DNA of 64,000 bases from NCBI GenBank assembly GCA_015832175.1, contig WJXW01000004.1:2542001-2606000 (forward strand), given 5' to 3'. Positions 1 to 9,767 of the stretch are shown here, in pieces (position 1 is the first letter of the stretch; each line of letters begins with the position of its first letter). Source of the stretch: Paraphaeosphaeria minitans. Lineage: Eukaryota; Ascomycota; Dothideomycetes; Pleosporales; Didymosphaeriaceae. The notes under the pieces were generated by a model that worked only from the letters and a program-made list of their open reading frames with translations, was not told the DNA's origin and did no database searches. Made by a program: the position numbers and the translations under genes.

Positions 1-628
1 ACAGGGTGATTCTGGACGGCACCAAGGAGCGCCAGGGCGACTTCGTGTTCACGGCCAACGACGAGGGCGAGTACCGCTTCTGCTTCAACAACGAGATGAG
101 CACTTTTGCAGAGAAGACGGTGGACTTCGAGATCGCGGTACGGGCACCTTTCCATCCTACTATCATCCCCGATACATCCTTCTTCGAGTCCCTAACCCCT
201 CCTCAACTCCAAAACTGGATTTCACGATACAGCTCAAGATATGAGAAAGGCTTGATGTCTAACGCAGGCGCCCCACAGGTCGAGAATGAGGTCCGCGCGC
301 AGTTGCCGAGCAAGCAGGGAGCGGGGACGGAGCAGACGAGCGTGCTCGAGGAGAGCATTCTCAAGTTGAGCGCCCAATTGAGCACCATCAGCAGGAACCA
401 AAAGTACTTCAGGACCAGGGAGAACCGAAATTTCAGCACCGTGAAGAGCACCGAGAAGAGAATCTTCAACTTCAGCATGATGGAGGTGGGTTTGATGGTT
501 ATGATGGCCGGGCTGCAGGTCTTCATCGTGCGCTTCTTTTTCCAGGGCGCGCGGAAAGGTAAGGATTGTTCTACATCCATGCAAACCATGCACTCCCTTG
601 CTAACTGGTACCAACAGGTTACGTATGA
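1..628 (+). CDS. p24 (emp24/gp25L/TMED) family cargo receptor, 3' part
   Basis: C-terminal part of a p24-family protein, type I membrane proteins that cycle between ER and Golgi in COPII/COPI vesicles and sort cargo. The gene begins before the window. The sequence shows the end of the GOLD domain (GEYRFCFNNEMSTFAEKTV), a luminal helical segment (LEESILKLSAQLSTISRNQK), one membrane segment (VGLMVMMAGLQVFIVRFFF) and a short cytosolic tail ending ARKGYV. The NNEMSTFAEKTVDFEI string is typical of the gamma subclass (yeast Erp2/3/4 type). Inferred exons are 1-137, 279-558 and 618-628, with introns GTACGG..CACAG and GTAAGG..CAACAG (branch CTAAC at 601). Splicing the last intron gives G-Y-V-stop at 628; without it the frame runs on with unlike sequence. 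The first intron is 141 nt, a multiple of three and free of stops. The family call is firm; the yeast orthologue is not assigned. Confidence 0.9.
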
Positions 629-1124
629 GCGCACGCACGCGTGGCGGCACGAGACGACAGTATTTGTATGGCAACGGAGAAGACAGCGAGGGCTTCGCAC
701 CTCGCGCCTGGGACGGGGCTACTCGGGTGGCGCATGGAGGGTCCAGGTCAATTGTGTATCATCATAGTGGCATTTGTTTGGGAGACGGAGTCGAGACAGG
801 ATCCATTAACGAGATATCATCTGAGTTTCTGCATGCTTTACGGCACTCAGCCATGCGTTTTCGTCAAAAGCTAGCTTTGGGTAATTAAGGATACCAAAAC
901 TTTGGACGGCATCCTTTCTTCATATCTTGTCTGGTGGCATTCACCTGAGGACAGTCCCTCATCACAAGGTAGCCTGGGGCAACTCGAATTCTGGGACAGT
1001 ACCTGCCTTCACTTGGTTGCCTCTGACGACAGCTCGCTATCTCACAACAGCACGCCCCGCACGATGCTGTAATTCCCTTCCCTCTACATCCCGCTTCTGA
1101 ACCCTTACACACATACACCGCAAT
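629..1124. other. Intergenic: p24 3' UTR and promoter of next gene
   Basis: About 500 bp between the p24 stop and the next start, holding the expected 3' UTR and upstream region. The last 100 bp are C-rich with little G on the plus strand, as is common just upstream of fungal starts. I see no other gene or repeat. Confidence 0.6.
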
Positions 1125-3628
1125 ATGCAATCCCCGCGCGACTCGATGCCGCAAAACGGCAGCAGTCCTGCCCAGGGCGCTTTTGAGAGAGACCGCGTGC
1201 AGGCTCAGCAGATCGCGCAGGAGGCAGCGAGCGTAAGTATCGATAGTCCAGCCTATGGTAACTTGGGGTCACTGACGCGGCGTAGGACCTGTACGGCCTT
1301 CTCCAGCACCAGCACCAGCACCAGCAGAACCTGCCGCCTGTGGGCCTGTTTGCGGTGGGGGGGACTCACCCTCACCCTCACCCAAACACAAGCAGCACGA
1401 AGAGAAAGCGGGTTGATTTCGTCGACCTCACCTCCGACAGCGATTCACCTCGCGAGAAACGGCCGCGCCTTTCACCACCAAAGCGCGCCCCACCACAACC
1501 GTCGCCCGCAAAGAGAAATCGCTCCACCGACACGCTCCGCAAGCAGCAGCAACTCGAGCAGAAAGCGGCCGACGAGCAACTGGAGCGAAAGCTCCAAGCA
1601 GCAGAGGTGCGCAAGGGCAAGGCGCAACGCCTGCGAAGCAAGCCCAACAGCCCCGAGAAGCGACCAGGGAAGAAGCTCTCGGTCTACGAGGAGTTCCAGA
1701 AGATCCAGCAAGAAGCCGCACAAGGCGAACCGACGCAAACGAGAAAGCGCACCCTGAGGAGCGCCAGTCCAGAGAAGACCACCAAGCCTACGCGTCGCGG
1801 CAGCACCTCCGAAGAACGCAGGGCTAGCAAGCGCACGCATCGTACCCTAAGGAACAACAGCCCAGAGAAGCAACCGCAGGAGAAGCTCTCGGTATACGAG
1901 GAGTTTCAGAAGATCGAACGCGAAGCCTCGCAACAAGAGCGCCCAAGCAAGAAGCTCTCAGTCTACGAAGAATTCCAGAGGATTGAGCGAGAAGCCGCAC
2001 AAGGCAAGACGACGCAAACCAGAAAGCGCGTCACAAAAAGCGCCAATCCTGAGAAGTCTACAACGCGTTTGCGTCGAGGTCGCACGCCTGAAGAACGTAG
2101 AGCTTCCAAGCAAACTACGCGGGTCGATATGGACCCCGTCAGTACCGAAGAGATGAGCGCTCTCCAGCAGCAATTGCACGTCCAAGCTCGTGCCACAGCA
2201 TCCGCAGAATCGGATCGCCACAAAATGCCACCGCCTCCGCCACCGAAGAATTCGACAGGACACCCTATGGTTGCGTCTCAGCCCTTGAGCGGCCAGACTA
2301 TCTCGAAACAGACTCGGCTCCAGCCCATCGACATGTTTGTTCCGATCAATCCCTACCACGTTTCGAGGCATCGACTCTCAAGCGAGAGCGTTCCATCGGG
2401 GCACATCAACGGTCCGAGAGAGGCTCAATTCAGGCCCACATCACCTTTCCCACCCAACAACGCAATTGGACACTCTATGGTCCCCTCTCAACCCATGAGC
2501 GTTCCGGTCATCCCCAAGCACACCCAGCCCAGGTCCTTCAGCACCGTCTCCCCATTCAATGACCCGAACGTTTCAAGAACCTATTCCTCGAACGAGAACG
2601 GTCCGTATCAGACCCTCAGCGGCCCGTGTATTCTCAAGAAGACCCAGTCTAAGAATGCTGCGTATCATAACCACAGCGGCCAGGCAATGCCCAGGGAGAC
2701 TCAATCCAGGCCTTTCAGTCCCTTCGACCCGTCCCATACCTTGAACGCAGAAAGGTCCCGTCCCTCTAACGAGACTCTACTCCACCAGCCCCAAAACGCT
2801 CGCGTCACCAAGCAGTCCTACCATACCGCACATAAGCTCCCGTACTCGACGCAAGAGATCCAGCACCGTGCACAGCTCCAAGAAGCCGAGCTCCGCGCCC
2901 AGGAGCGCGTTCGGAGGGAACAACAGGAGAAGGAGGACTACATCCACAAGTACACGCGCCACAGCGATGCGCTGCAGTGTGGCGTGCACATGAGCGAAGT
3001 CGAGCTCAACCACATCCCTTTCAGCATGTGTGAGTACTTCGCGTCGGCTGACTACCGATATGGCCACCTCCCGAGAATGAACCCGAACGTTGCGATCCCG
3101 TCGGTTGAGAATTTTGTCGACTTGACAGGTGAGGGCAACGGCCCTGGCGTCGGTGCTGGGTTTGCGGGCACCAACAACAACGTCTCTCGTGACGTCGATG
3201 CCGCAAGTGACGCTGTCGGTCTATCCAACGCCATCGACCTTACCAACGAGCCTTACGCTGAAAGGGAGCTCACCCCGCTCTTCGACACGCCCGTCCCGCA
3301 TAACATGATCCTCAACGAGTATGAGCTGCCGCCCATCGTGCCAGACGAGCTGAACTTCACTACGCCATTCGTCGGACAACCGGGTATATTCTTGGAGCCT
3401 GTGTGGGACGAGAAGGAAGGCTGTTGGAGGGCCCCAAGTCCCGGCATGACACAAGAACTTGCGAACGTGGTGGAGGTGGTCCGCTCCGTGAAATACATCA
3501 ATGAGGGTGAATCCGGAGAGTGGTACCGGCCTAATGAGCGCGACGCCGAGGTCGAGCAGCCGGCTGCAGTCACCGGTCAGACAGGCGAGCCCGCTGGTGG
3601 TGATGTCCATCGACTGACTTTGCTTTGA
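1125..3628 (+). CDS. Disordered nuclear-type protein with SUMO-interaction-like motifs and internal repeats
   Basis: I do not recognise this gene. Two exons, 1125-1232 and 1286-3628, with a 53-nt intron (GTAAGT..GTAG), give about 816 aa. Most of it is low complexity: Gln/His runs near residues 40-50, basic KRKR at about 76, and long Arg/Lys/Ser/Pro-rich stretches. Three SUMO-interaction-like motifs are visible: VDFVDLTSDSD (about 79-89), FVDLT followed by an acidic/Gly stretch (646-650) and AIDLTNEP (685-692). Residues about 165-315 carry an imperfect repeat built on KLSVYEEFQ(K/R)I, seen three times. A charged coiled-coil-like helix lies near 570-605 (QLQEAELRAQERVRREQQEK). Two basic KR tracts could be nuclear import signals. 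No enzymatic domain is seen. The motifs suggest a SUMO-binding scaffold, but that is inference. The start is the first ATG of an exon that splices in phase. Confidence 0.8.
1670..2125 (+). repeat. Internal coding repeat (YEEF repeat), 3 copies
   Basis: Within the preceding gene a segment of about 65 codons is repeated. Copies 1 (about 1670-1850) and 3 (about 1950-2120) both read KLSVYEEFQ, then acidic/Gln residues, TQTRKR, a PEK step and EERRASK. Copy 2 (about 1885-1950) is short and holds only the KLSVYEEFQKIEREA core. The copies are diverged, so the expansion is not recent. Confidence 0.85.
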
Positions 3629-3689
3629 GCAAGTACTGACTTCGAGTTAAACTCGGATAAATGCAGCACAAATTTGGAGTTCGGGATCG

Positions 3690-4112
3690 GGAGTCGACGC
3701 GAGATCGTACGCACCCTGCAGCGATAAGATGCCTGGTCTGCTTTTCCTTTTTCCTCTTTGGCTTGAACGCGGTTTGTACAGGGAGATACCCAGGGATTGG
3801 CACTTGCCTTGCGAATGGCAGAGCTTGGACAGAGTCGTACGCACTGCTTTGCAATGCGGAACGCATATCTAATCTGCTCCACTTTTTTCGCATTACCGCG
3901 CATTGTATAGGGAGATACCCAGGAGTTGACGCTTCCTTTGCGAATGGCGGGGCTCAAACGAAAGCGTTCGTACTTCATTTCAACGCGGAACGCATCCCTG
4001 AGCTACCGTTACCTTTTTGCCTCACCACGCCTTGTATAGGGAAATACCCACGAGCGTCCAAAGTTCTTGCTTCTTGAATGGCGGACTTAAGACTGGCGTC
4101 GGTGTGCGTACT
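3690..4112. repeat. Imperfect tandem repeat, 129-bp period, about 3 units
   Basis: The landmark GGGAGATACCC (GGGAAATACCC in the last unit) starts at 3781, 3910 and 4039, exactly 129 bp apart both times. Units share further blocks such as GCGAATGGCGG and GCGGAACGCAT. A partial earlier unit is visible from about 3690 (GATCGTACGCACC). Units are clearly diverged but without net length change. The array begins about 60 bp after the stop of the preceding gene, so it may lie in that gene's 3' UTR or be an independent locus. Because the period is 43 codons, frames stay open across units on both strands. Confidence 0.85.
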
Positions 4113-5077
4113 GTGGATAGATAATTCAAAAAGCATCTTGATTTTCCAATAAATTTGTCGATTGTCTGGGTGCATGACAACGAGAGATATTTGAACGGTA
4201 ACCCTTGGACGACATTGTAGCGCTCTTGCTTTAGCTAGGGTGGCGAAGGGAAGTGAGAAAGAAGAGTGATTCATAGCGGTGGGTAGGCGGCGTGGTTCAA
4301 GTAGTCGGACGGCAAAGTGACTGTGACTATTGACGATCTCGGTTGTGCATAGTTCGAGCGACTGTCTTATTAACATTGAGATTTTGCCCGTCCTGCTTAG
4401 GTTGTTTTATTACCGCATCAAGTTCAAAGCTGCGAAAACAACGCTAAATCTACAGCGAGCGATTAGAATGGGGGTTCACATCGGAGGAAACAATGATCGA
4501 GAAGCTCAGATATCACCCTATCAGACCGAGACGGCCTTGAAACAGAGGATTGTGAGAGCCGCGGTTATCCTGGAACATTTCTTGGTCACAATCGAAAAGT
4601 TCAACGGTATCTTTAATGGCGTGCAGGGGTGGCCGAGGGCTGACTTTTGTATCGGCAAGGTGTTCGATTCAAAGATGTAGCAGGCTGCAGAAACGGTGGA
4701 TGAGATATGGCATTCGTGTATGGTGAGATAGGCAAGGTGTCTTCTTGCAAATGCAGGAGACAGTGAGCAGTCGTGTTAGATTGCTATTGCAGACTTCATT
4801 TATGCTGTTATCTCACCCAAGCACTTAGATGACTATATTGTATCATGTTTGAACCATTTCAAGCAGCATGTGTGAAAATTAGGGTCGGGAACAGTCCAGT
4901 GCATACACCAAATCATCAGTAAGACGGCTCGTGGCAAGTAACACACTCACACCTACCACGTGAAATGTCCGTGATGCCAGGAGAGTTGACGTTGGTAACT
5001 ATGGGGTTCGTTAAGAGAAGTCAGCGTCGACGTAGCAATTGATGCAGAGTGGAATTGTGATTGAAAATGACCATGAC
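4113..5077. other. Intergenic, no supported gene
   Basis: Roughly 960 bp between the 129-bp repeat and the stop of the minus-strand rhodopsin-like gene. Open frames here are short and lack recognisable features. It should contain the 3' UTR of the minus-strand gene at its right end. Confidence 0.55.
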
Positions 5078-6379
5078 CTATACTGCACTCCAATCACCTC
5101 TTACGCCCTCGCTATCACCGGCTACTGCCCATTCCTCCCTCCTTGCATTTTCCCCATTCGCCCTTTCCCTGTCGTTACTTCCAACCCGACTCAATATTTC
5201 ACTCCTAACATCCAACTCAGTAGTCATCAGTATTCCTCCCGCAGCAATCATCTGGTGGAATGGGCTTTCGTGCCCATCCTCGTCGCTCCCCTCAACGTTA
5301 TACTCTCTTGGCCATATGATCTCTTCACTGCGTGCTCGTTTAAGCGTCGAAGACCCCGTCAAAGACGAAATATTCGTGTCGAGACCCAGACTATGTTTGT
5401 TCGACCCCGTGAGCGAGAGCTGAAGCGAAGGAAGCTGGTACGAATCGGTGTGTGAGAGGGAGGATGCACCGCGGGATTTTGGATTTCGGCGGCGCCTTCG
5501 AGCAGAATGGTAATGGTGCGATAGATTTGGGGGTGGCGGCGGAACAGATTTAAACGAGGCGATGTTTGCCGCTATGAGGGCGGCTTGGACTTCGAGAAGA
5601 GACCATAGGGTGATTCGCATAGCGTCATGTTGGATGTCACTGGAGGCTACAAACGACTTGAGTAGCGTGATCCTCAGGATACTACACGTTGTCGCTAGAA
5701 GGCCTAAGGCCACGAGTAGAATAACCAGAAGCCCCTCGCGGGTCGGGATCAAGCCTGCCTGTGCGAAGGATAATGGCGCCAAAGCAAGGACAAAATCTGT
5801 GGCAGTGCCGACACCAGCATGTGCGTATTGACCTGCAAGTACTGCGCTGCTTGCGGTACATACAGCAGTTCTGTGGACTGGTTCGCTCCATATGTTGGCC
5901 AGTGGTATGCATTGCACTAGCAGAAGGACGAGGCTGACAACGCAAAAGATGATTTGCGCGGTGATAAGAACGGAGAGCATGATCCGCCATGGGCGACCTT
6001 GTTTGAAGTGGAGAAGCGCGAACGCAACACCAATCTTGAGCAACGCTGTAGTCGGTATCCATAAGATTTGTGAAGCGAAATGAAGATGGTGTGCGTGAAG
6101 TTTGGAATATGGTAAAGACGCCACGTTGTTATTGCCGAAGCCATACGTGGTCGCAGCTATGACAAGAGACCACTCTATGAGCGAAAGAAGCTTCTCAGGG
6201 TCAGATTGTAGCTTGAACAGTAGTAGCTGACATACAGTAGCTAGTGTGATGCTATAGTCGTCCCATCGAAACCTTTTCTGCTTGACTCTCTCGTATATGC
6301 GCCAACTGAACAGAGACAAGATCAAGACGTAAAGAAAAGCTGTAACAATGACTACTGTCGTTGCTGGTAATCCCGCCAT
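5078..6379 (-). CDS. Fungal rhodopsin-domain (PTH11/SAT4-like) 7-TM membrane protein
   Basis: Single-exon 433-aa protein of the large fungal rhodopsin-domain family, plasma-membrane proteins related to PTH11-type receptors and often called GPCR-like. Seven hydrophobic segments are visible at about 9-25, 42-56, 100-122, 133-157, 190-208, 215-236 and 256-275. Family hallmarks are a short N-terminus, RWDDY (38-42) at the start of TM2, YGFG (79-82), W-I-P-T in TM3, a C-x-P-L..W step after TM4 (157-164) and an aromatic/LE-rich TM7 followed by FKS. The long Ser-rich cytosolic tail (about 280-433) holds proline and arginine runs and near its end GILMTTELDVRSE, which resembles tails common in this family. 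No ligand can be inferred. An intron in TM2 was considered, but every candidate breaks the frame. Confidence 0.88.
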   Translation of the reverse strand: MAGLPATTVVIVTAFLYVLILSLFSWRIYERVKQKRFRWDDYSITLATVCQLLLFKLQSDPEKLLSLIEWSLVIAATTYGFGNNNVASLPYSKLHAHHLHFASQILWIPTTALLKIGVAFALLHFKQGRPWRIMLSVLITAQIIFCVVSLVLLLVQCIPLANIWSEPVHRTAVCTASSAVLAGQYAHAGVGTATDFVLALAPLSFAQAGLIPTREGLLVILLVALGLLATTCSILRITLLKSFVASSDIQHDAMRITLWSLLEVQAALIAANIASFKSVPPPPPNLSHHYHSARRRRRNPKSRGASSLSHTDSYQLPSLQLSLTGSNKHSLGLDTNISSLTGSSTLKRARSEEIIWPREYNVEGSDEDGHESPFHQMIAAGGILMTTELDVRSEILSRVGSNDRERANGENARREEWAVAGDSEGVRGDWSAV

Positions 6380-7847
6380 AATAGGCGTGAAGTGTGGTCG
6401 ATTCGACGAGACGAGAGCTAATCCAACCCAAAGGACAAGAGCTGTGAATAATTTTGATCAGCAAACTAACCGCGCGCATCTATATTACAATTCGAACATC
6501 AACCCGAGCACCAGGATAACACAGTGCGTCTTCATATTGCAGCGACTCATGTGCATTGATGCCGTGATCGACGGCCATACACGAGGTGCAGTGTGTGGTG
6601 GATAGCGCAAATAGCCAGGAACCATGCATACTTGCCGATTCGATGGCACCCCGACCACCAATTCCCGGTAGATTAGCGCTACGAATTCTGTACATTCTTC
6701 CCATATTGCTCATTCAGATGGTGAAATGCGAGGACTGGGCGCGCCTTTTAGCCTGTGATACCTGTCACGAGGATTGAAGGGATTCAACGTCTCGGAATAG
6801 ATCTTTTGGGTCACACTTGTGCCTGGTCAGTACAAGAATACACCTAGCAATTGTCTTCCACGAATGGAGCATGTCTCATAAGCCCAGACCGAATTCGAAA
6901 TGTCTGTGGCCACTTGCTATTGCAGTTCATGGTACATGCCAAAAAAAAGGCTACCAGAAACAGATGTTGTTCGTGTCTTTCCATTCGGTTAGCGAGACGC
7001 TATCGGCGAGATGTTGTGCTAGCACTTGCTATGGAGCGCTCGGAGCGATCGGTAGATTGCTAGACCGGCACGCGGTTTACGACTTTAACTGATTCGAATT
7101 GTCACCGAACGGTGCCGAGACGAACAAACTACCGCATTTAGACTGGAGGATTTATTGGCGAGGAGGCTATAATTCTGGGCGCACAGCAGCAAGTTGGGGT
7201 GGACATTGGCAAACATCGAACATACATGTAGGCTGAGTATCGAGTAATCGACTAGGTGGAGAATCAATGATGGTTTATTTCACACTAAACACTCAATAAT
7301 TTACTTTTTCTGAGCAAGGCAACTTGGACAATTCGGTGATAGAGCGCAAATCCTGGGTATTGGTCCTCATATCTCCGGTGGGGGATAATCGCATCGGCAT
7401 CGGCCGTCGTATCGTATGTTCCGCGCTGATACGGACAGTGCGATTATGCCTTCACATTCACACCTCGCGGCCGCTGAAGAGTTCGCATCGTTCCAAGAAT
7501 GTGAGAAAGGCCATGGCAAGTCGTTGGATTAAGGTCCCAACAGTATCCACAATAAAGCGGCTGTGACGTTGTGGCAGCGTGTATGGAGAGACTAGAAGGA
7601 GCTAAGCGTCCACACACATGTCAAGCGGGAACGACCCACGCATCTGATGCCGATTAGCCTCGGTAGAATACAGCATAAGCAGCATAACATCACGCCGTGT
7701 CGCATGACCGTCTTAATGTATCTTTTTGCTCATGTAACCTTCTTTGCTTCGCTTTTGTATATCTGTCGGTGCTCATATCCCTTCGCTCGTCGAGCCCTCG
7801 TACACAGTCCTTGGCAATAGCCAGAGACAACTCGAGATAACGTGACA
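6380..7847. other. Intergenic between divergent genes, no supported gene
   Basis: About 1.47 kb between the start of the minus-strand rhodopsin-like gene and the start of the Mpo1-like gene. It must hold both promoters. No reading frame shows domains, and I see no RNA gene or tandem repeat. The last 150 bp before 7848 are pyrimidine-rich, as expected for a fungal 5' leader. Confidence 0.55.
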
Positions 7848-8507
7848 ATGGGGTTCAATCTCAAGCAACAGCTCGTCTTCGTGCGTGAAATCTACAGGAC
7901 AAGCATAGGCGCTCACTCACCATCTCACTAGTACGGTGCTTACCACAACGAACCGACCAATGTCGCGATCCACATGGCTTGTGTACCACTTCTTCTGGCA
8001 ACCGGCCAGATACTGGTACGTCCAAGACCGTACAACTACCCGTAGCTAATCCATCGCAAGTTAACCAACACGCCTGCTCTACCCACTCCGACGATGTTAT
8101 CGCGCCTCAACCTTCCTCTGAACGTAGCAACACTTGCCTCATTGACATACTCGACCCTCTACCTAGTTCTCTCCCCCAACCTTGCAGGCGCCACTATCAG
8201 TCCACTCGTTCTAGGAGGTGCTGCCTTCGCCAACAGCCCCGCAACGAGGTACGATCGTACCAAAACCAATACTATCGCCGCCGGCGCGCACTTGGTATCC
8301 TGGATCCTGCAATTCATCGGCCATGGTAAATTCGAAGGACGTAAGCCTGCGTTACTGGACAATCTGGTGCAGGCGTTGTTCCTGGCACCGTTGTTCGTCT
8401 GGTACGAATTCCTGTTCAAGCTGGGATTTTATAAGGGCCTGAAGAAGGAAGTAGATAGTGCGATCGAGGTTGAGCTGAGAAAGTTAAAGGCGAAGAAAGG
8501 AGAGTAA
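7848..8507 (+). CDS. Mpo1-like protein (DUF962), probable ER 2-hydroxy fatty acid dioxygenase
   Basis: Small ER membrane protein of the DUF962/Mpo1 family. Yeast Mpo1 is an iron-dependent dioxygenase that removes one carbon from 2-hydroxy fatty acids in phytosphingosine breakdown. Exons are 7848-7880, 7932-8015 and 8061-8507, with introns of 51 and 45 nt, giving 187 aa. The family signature is present in order: YGAYHNEPTNVAIHMACVP (12-30, with His16 and His25), two hydrophobic stretches, and GHGKFEGRKPALLDN with His127, followed by the APLFVWYEF helix. These histidines are the expected metal ligands. Length fits the family. The start has a good context (ACAATGG), and the first exon codes for only 11 residues, so it is easily missed. 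The C-terminus KLKAKKGE is a basic tail. Confidence 0.93.
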
Positions 8508-8704
8508 ACCTGCAAGAAAGTGGAGATGGGTTTGCAATGATGAGAGAAACAGTGCAGAGTGGCAGGAGTAGTGTCGTATCATGTTTGTATACGCTACTGC
8601 TAATAATCGTACCGGGATGTTGGGCAAAAAAAGTCGTAAAAGTAAGCAGGCGTCCAATGGTGCGGCAAGGAAATTACCAATACCTAGCGGTGCTCCACAC
8701 AGCT

Positions 8705-9767
8705 TTACTCAGCACCTGGGTTGTTTATATGCCAATGAACCAAGTCCCGCGCCGCAATTGCATCCTCCAAAGAATCGTGTCCCGTTGTACCCTCACCTAG
8801 TTGGATCTTCCGACCTAAACGCTTGTCCATCAGGGTCTTCAGCGACAAGTCTCCTCCTTTCCTTCTCCTAGTTTTCTGTACCGGCGGTACACCAACCTTG
8901 TTCGTGCCTTCATCCAATACCGGAGTTTCTTTAGTAGGTTCCACGTAAGTTCCATCAGCCTTCGCCTTTTCCACCGCCTCCTCTTCAGCCCTTTTCTCTT
9001 TCTCATCCTTACGTTTCTTGATGCTGAACTCGATCACAAATGAGTCGACAACATGCTCATGAATCCACTTCATTGACCTTAAGTCATTGTGGACCCCATG
9101 CCCTACAACGATCGTCTGTTCGCTAACGAACCTCCATACTGCATTTCGCGCCCCCGTGGTAGCTTTCAAGATCGTTCGCCTCCTCTGTGCTTCACGCATA
9201 TGACCCCAAGTGACACCGGAGTACTTTGTATTGAGGTGTCGCAATGGTACGTCCGGCTCCACGATATTGTTCACGAGAACCTCCCCAGTGAAGTAGTCTA
9301 TTAGTGAAACTTTGATAAGCTCCGTGTCTCCAGATTCGGCGGTACCCATCTCGCAATCCAGGGCGACAGCTGCCCGGAGGTCTTGCCCTCGGCCCAGGCT
9401 ACCCTGGTGTACGATAGGCGTATAGTGCAGTTGATGGTGCCGGGTGAGCTCCACGAGAGACTCGTCGCGCGGATCGTGGAAATCGGAGCCGCTGCAAGGG
9501 TCGGCGGTACAGTGTTGATCGCAACACGACCAATACTTTCACTATATCAGGTGACCGCCTCAGGAGAGAAAGGATACCCATTTGACGTACCTTGTGTTCG
9601 ACCTTGCCGGGATGGAACCTGCACTTGAATTTGAGAGCGGGCGCGGTCTTCTCCGCAGGCCCATTGAACTCGGAATTGGATATCAGAGATGAGCCTGCCA
9701 TATTCGCTGCATGCGCCGAGATAGAAATGCTTGGGCCAGTCCTTTCTCTACCCCTGAGTTGTGACAT
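8705..9767 (-). CDS. DEDDh 3'-5' RNA exonuclease (REXO/Rex family) with N-terminal zinc-binding motif
   Basis: Two exons, 9591-9767 and 8705-9535, around a 55-nt intron, give 335 aa. The acceptor is the AG at 9536-9537, because the earlier TATAG leaves an in-frame stop. Residues about 50-75 form a CRFHPG...YWSCCDQHC pattern, the Cys/His motif that precedes the nuclease in REXO1-type proteins. The exonuclease domain follows with motif I VALDCEMG (Asp119, Glu121), motif II VVGHGVHNDL (Asp210) and motif III GHDSLEDA (His312, Asp317), so all DEDDh residues are present. A Lys/Glu-rich insert of about 65 residues sits between motifs II and III. Known relatives trim structured RNAs such as rRNA, snRNA and tRNA 3' ends in the nucleus. 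I cannot say which Rex orthologue this is. An alternative start lies at Met23. Confidence 0.9.

Noticed and set aside
203..700. Open frames on the minus strand opposite the p24 gene
   Set aside because: They overlap conserved p24 coding sequence and show no domain.
4330..4680. 116-codon plus-strand frame in the intergenic region
   Set aside because: No recognisable sequence, no splice context, and composition not clearly coding.
5039..5455. 138-codon frame antisense to the rhodopsin-like gene's tail
   Set aside because: Lies opposite the low-complexity C-terminal tail; explained by base composition.
6180..6245. Possible 61-nt intron (GTATGT..ATAG) in the rhodopsin-like gene
   Set aside because: Removing it shifts the frame out of the conserved YGFG segment.
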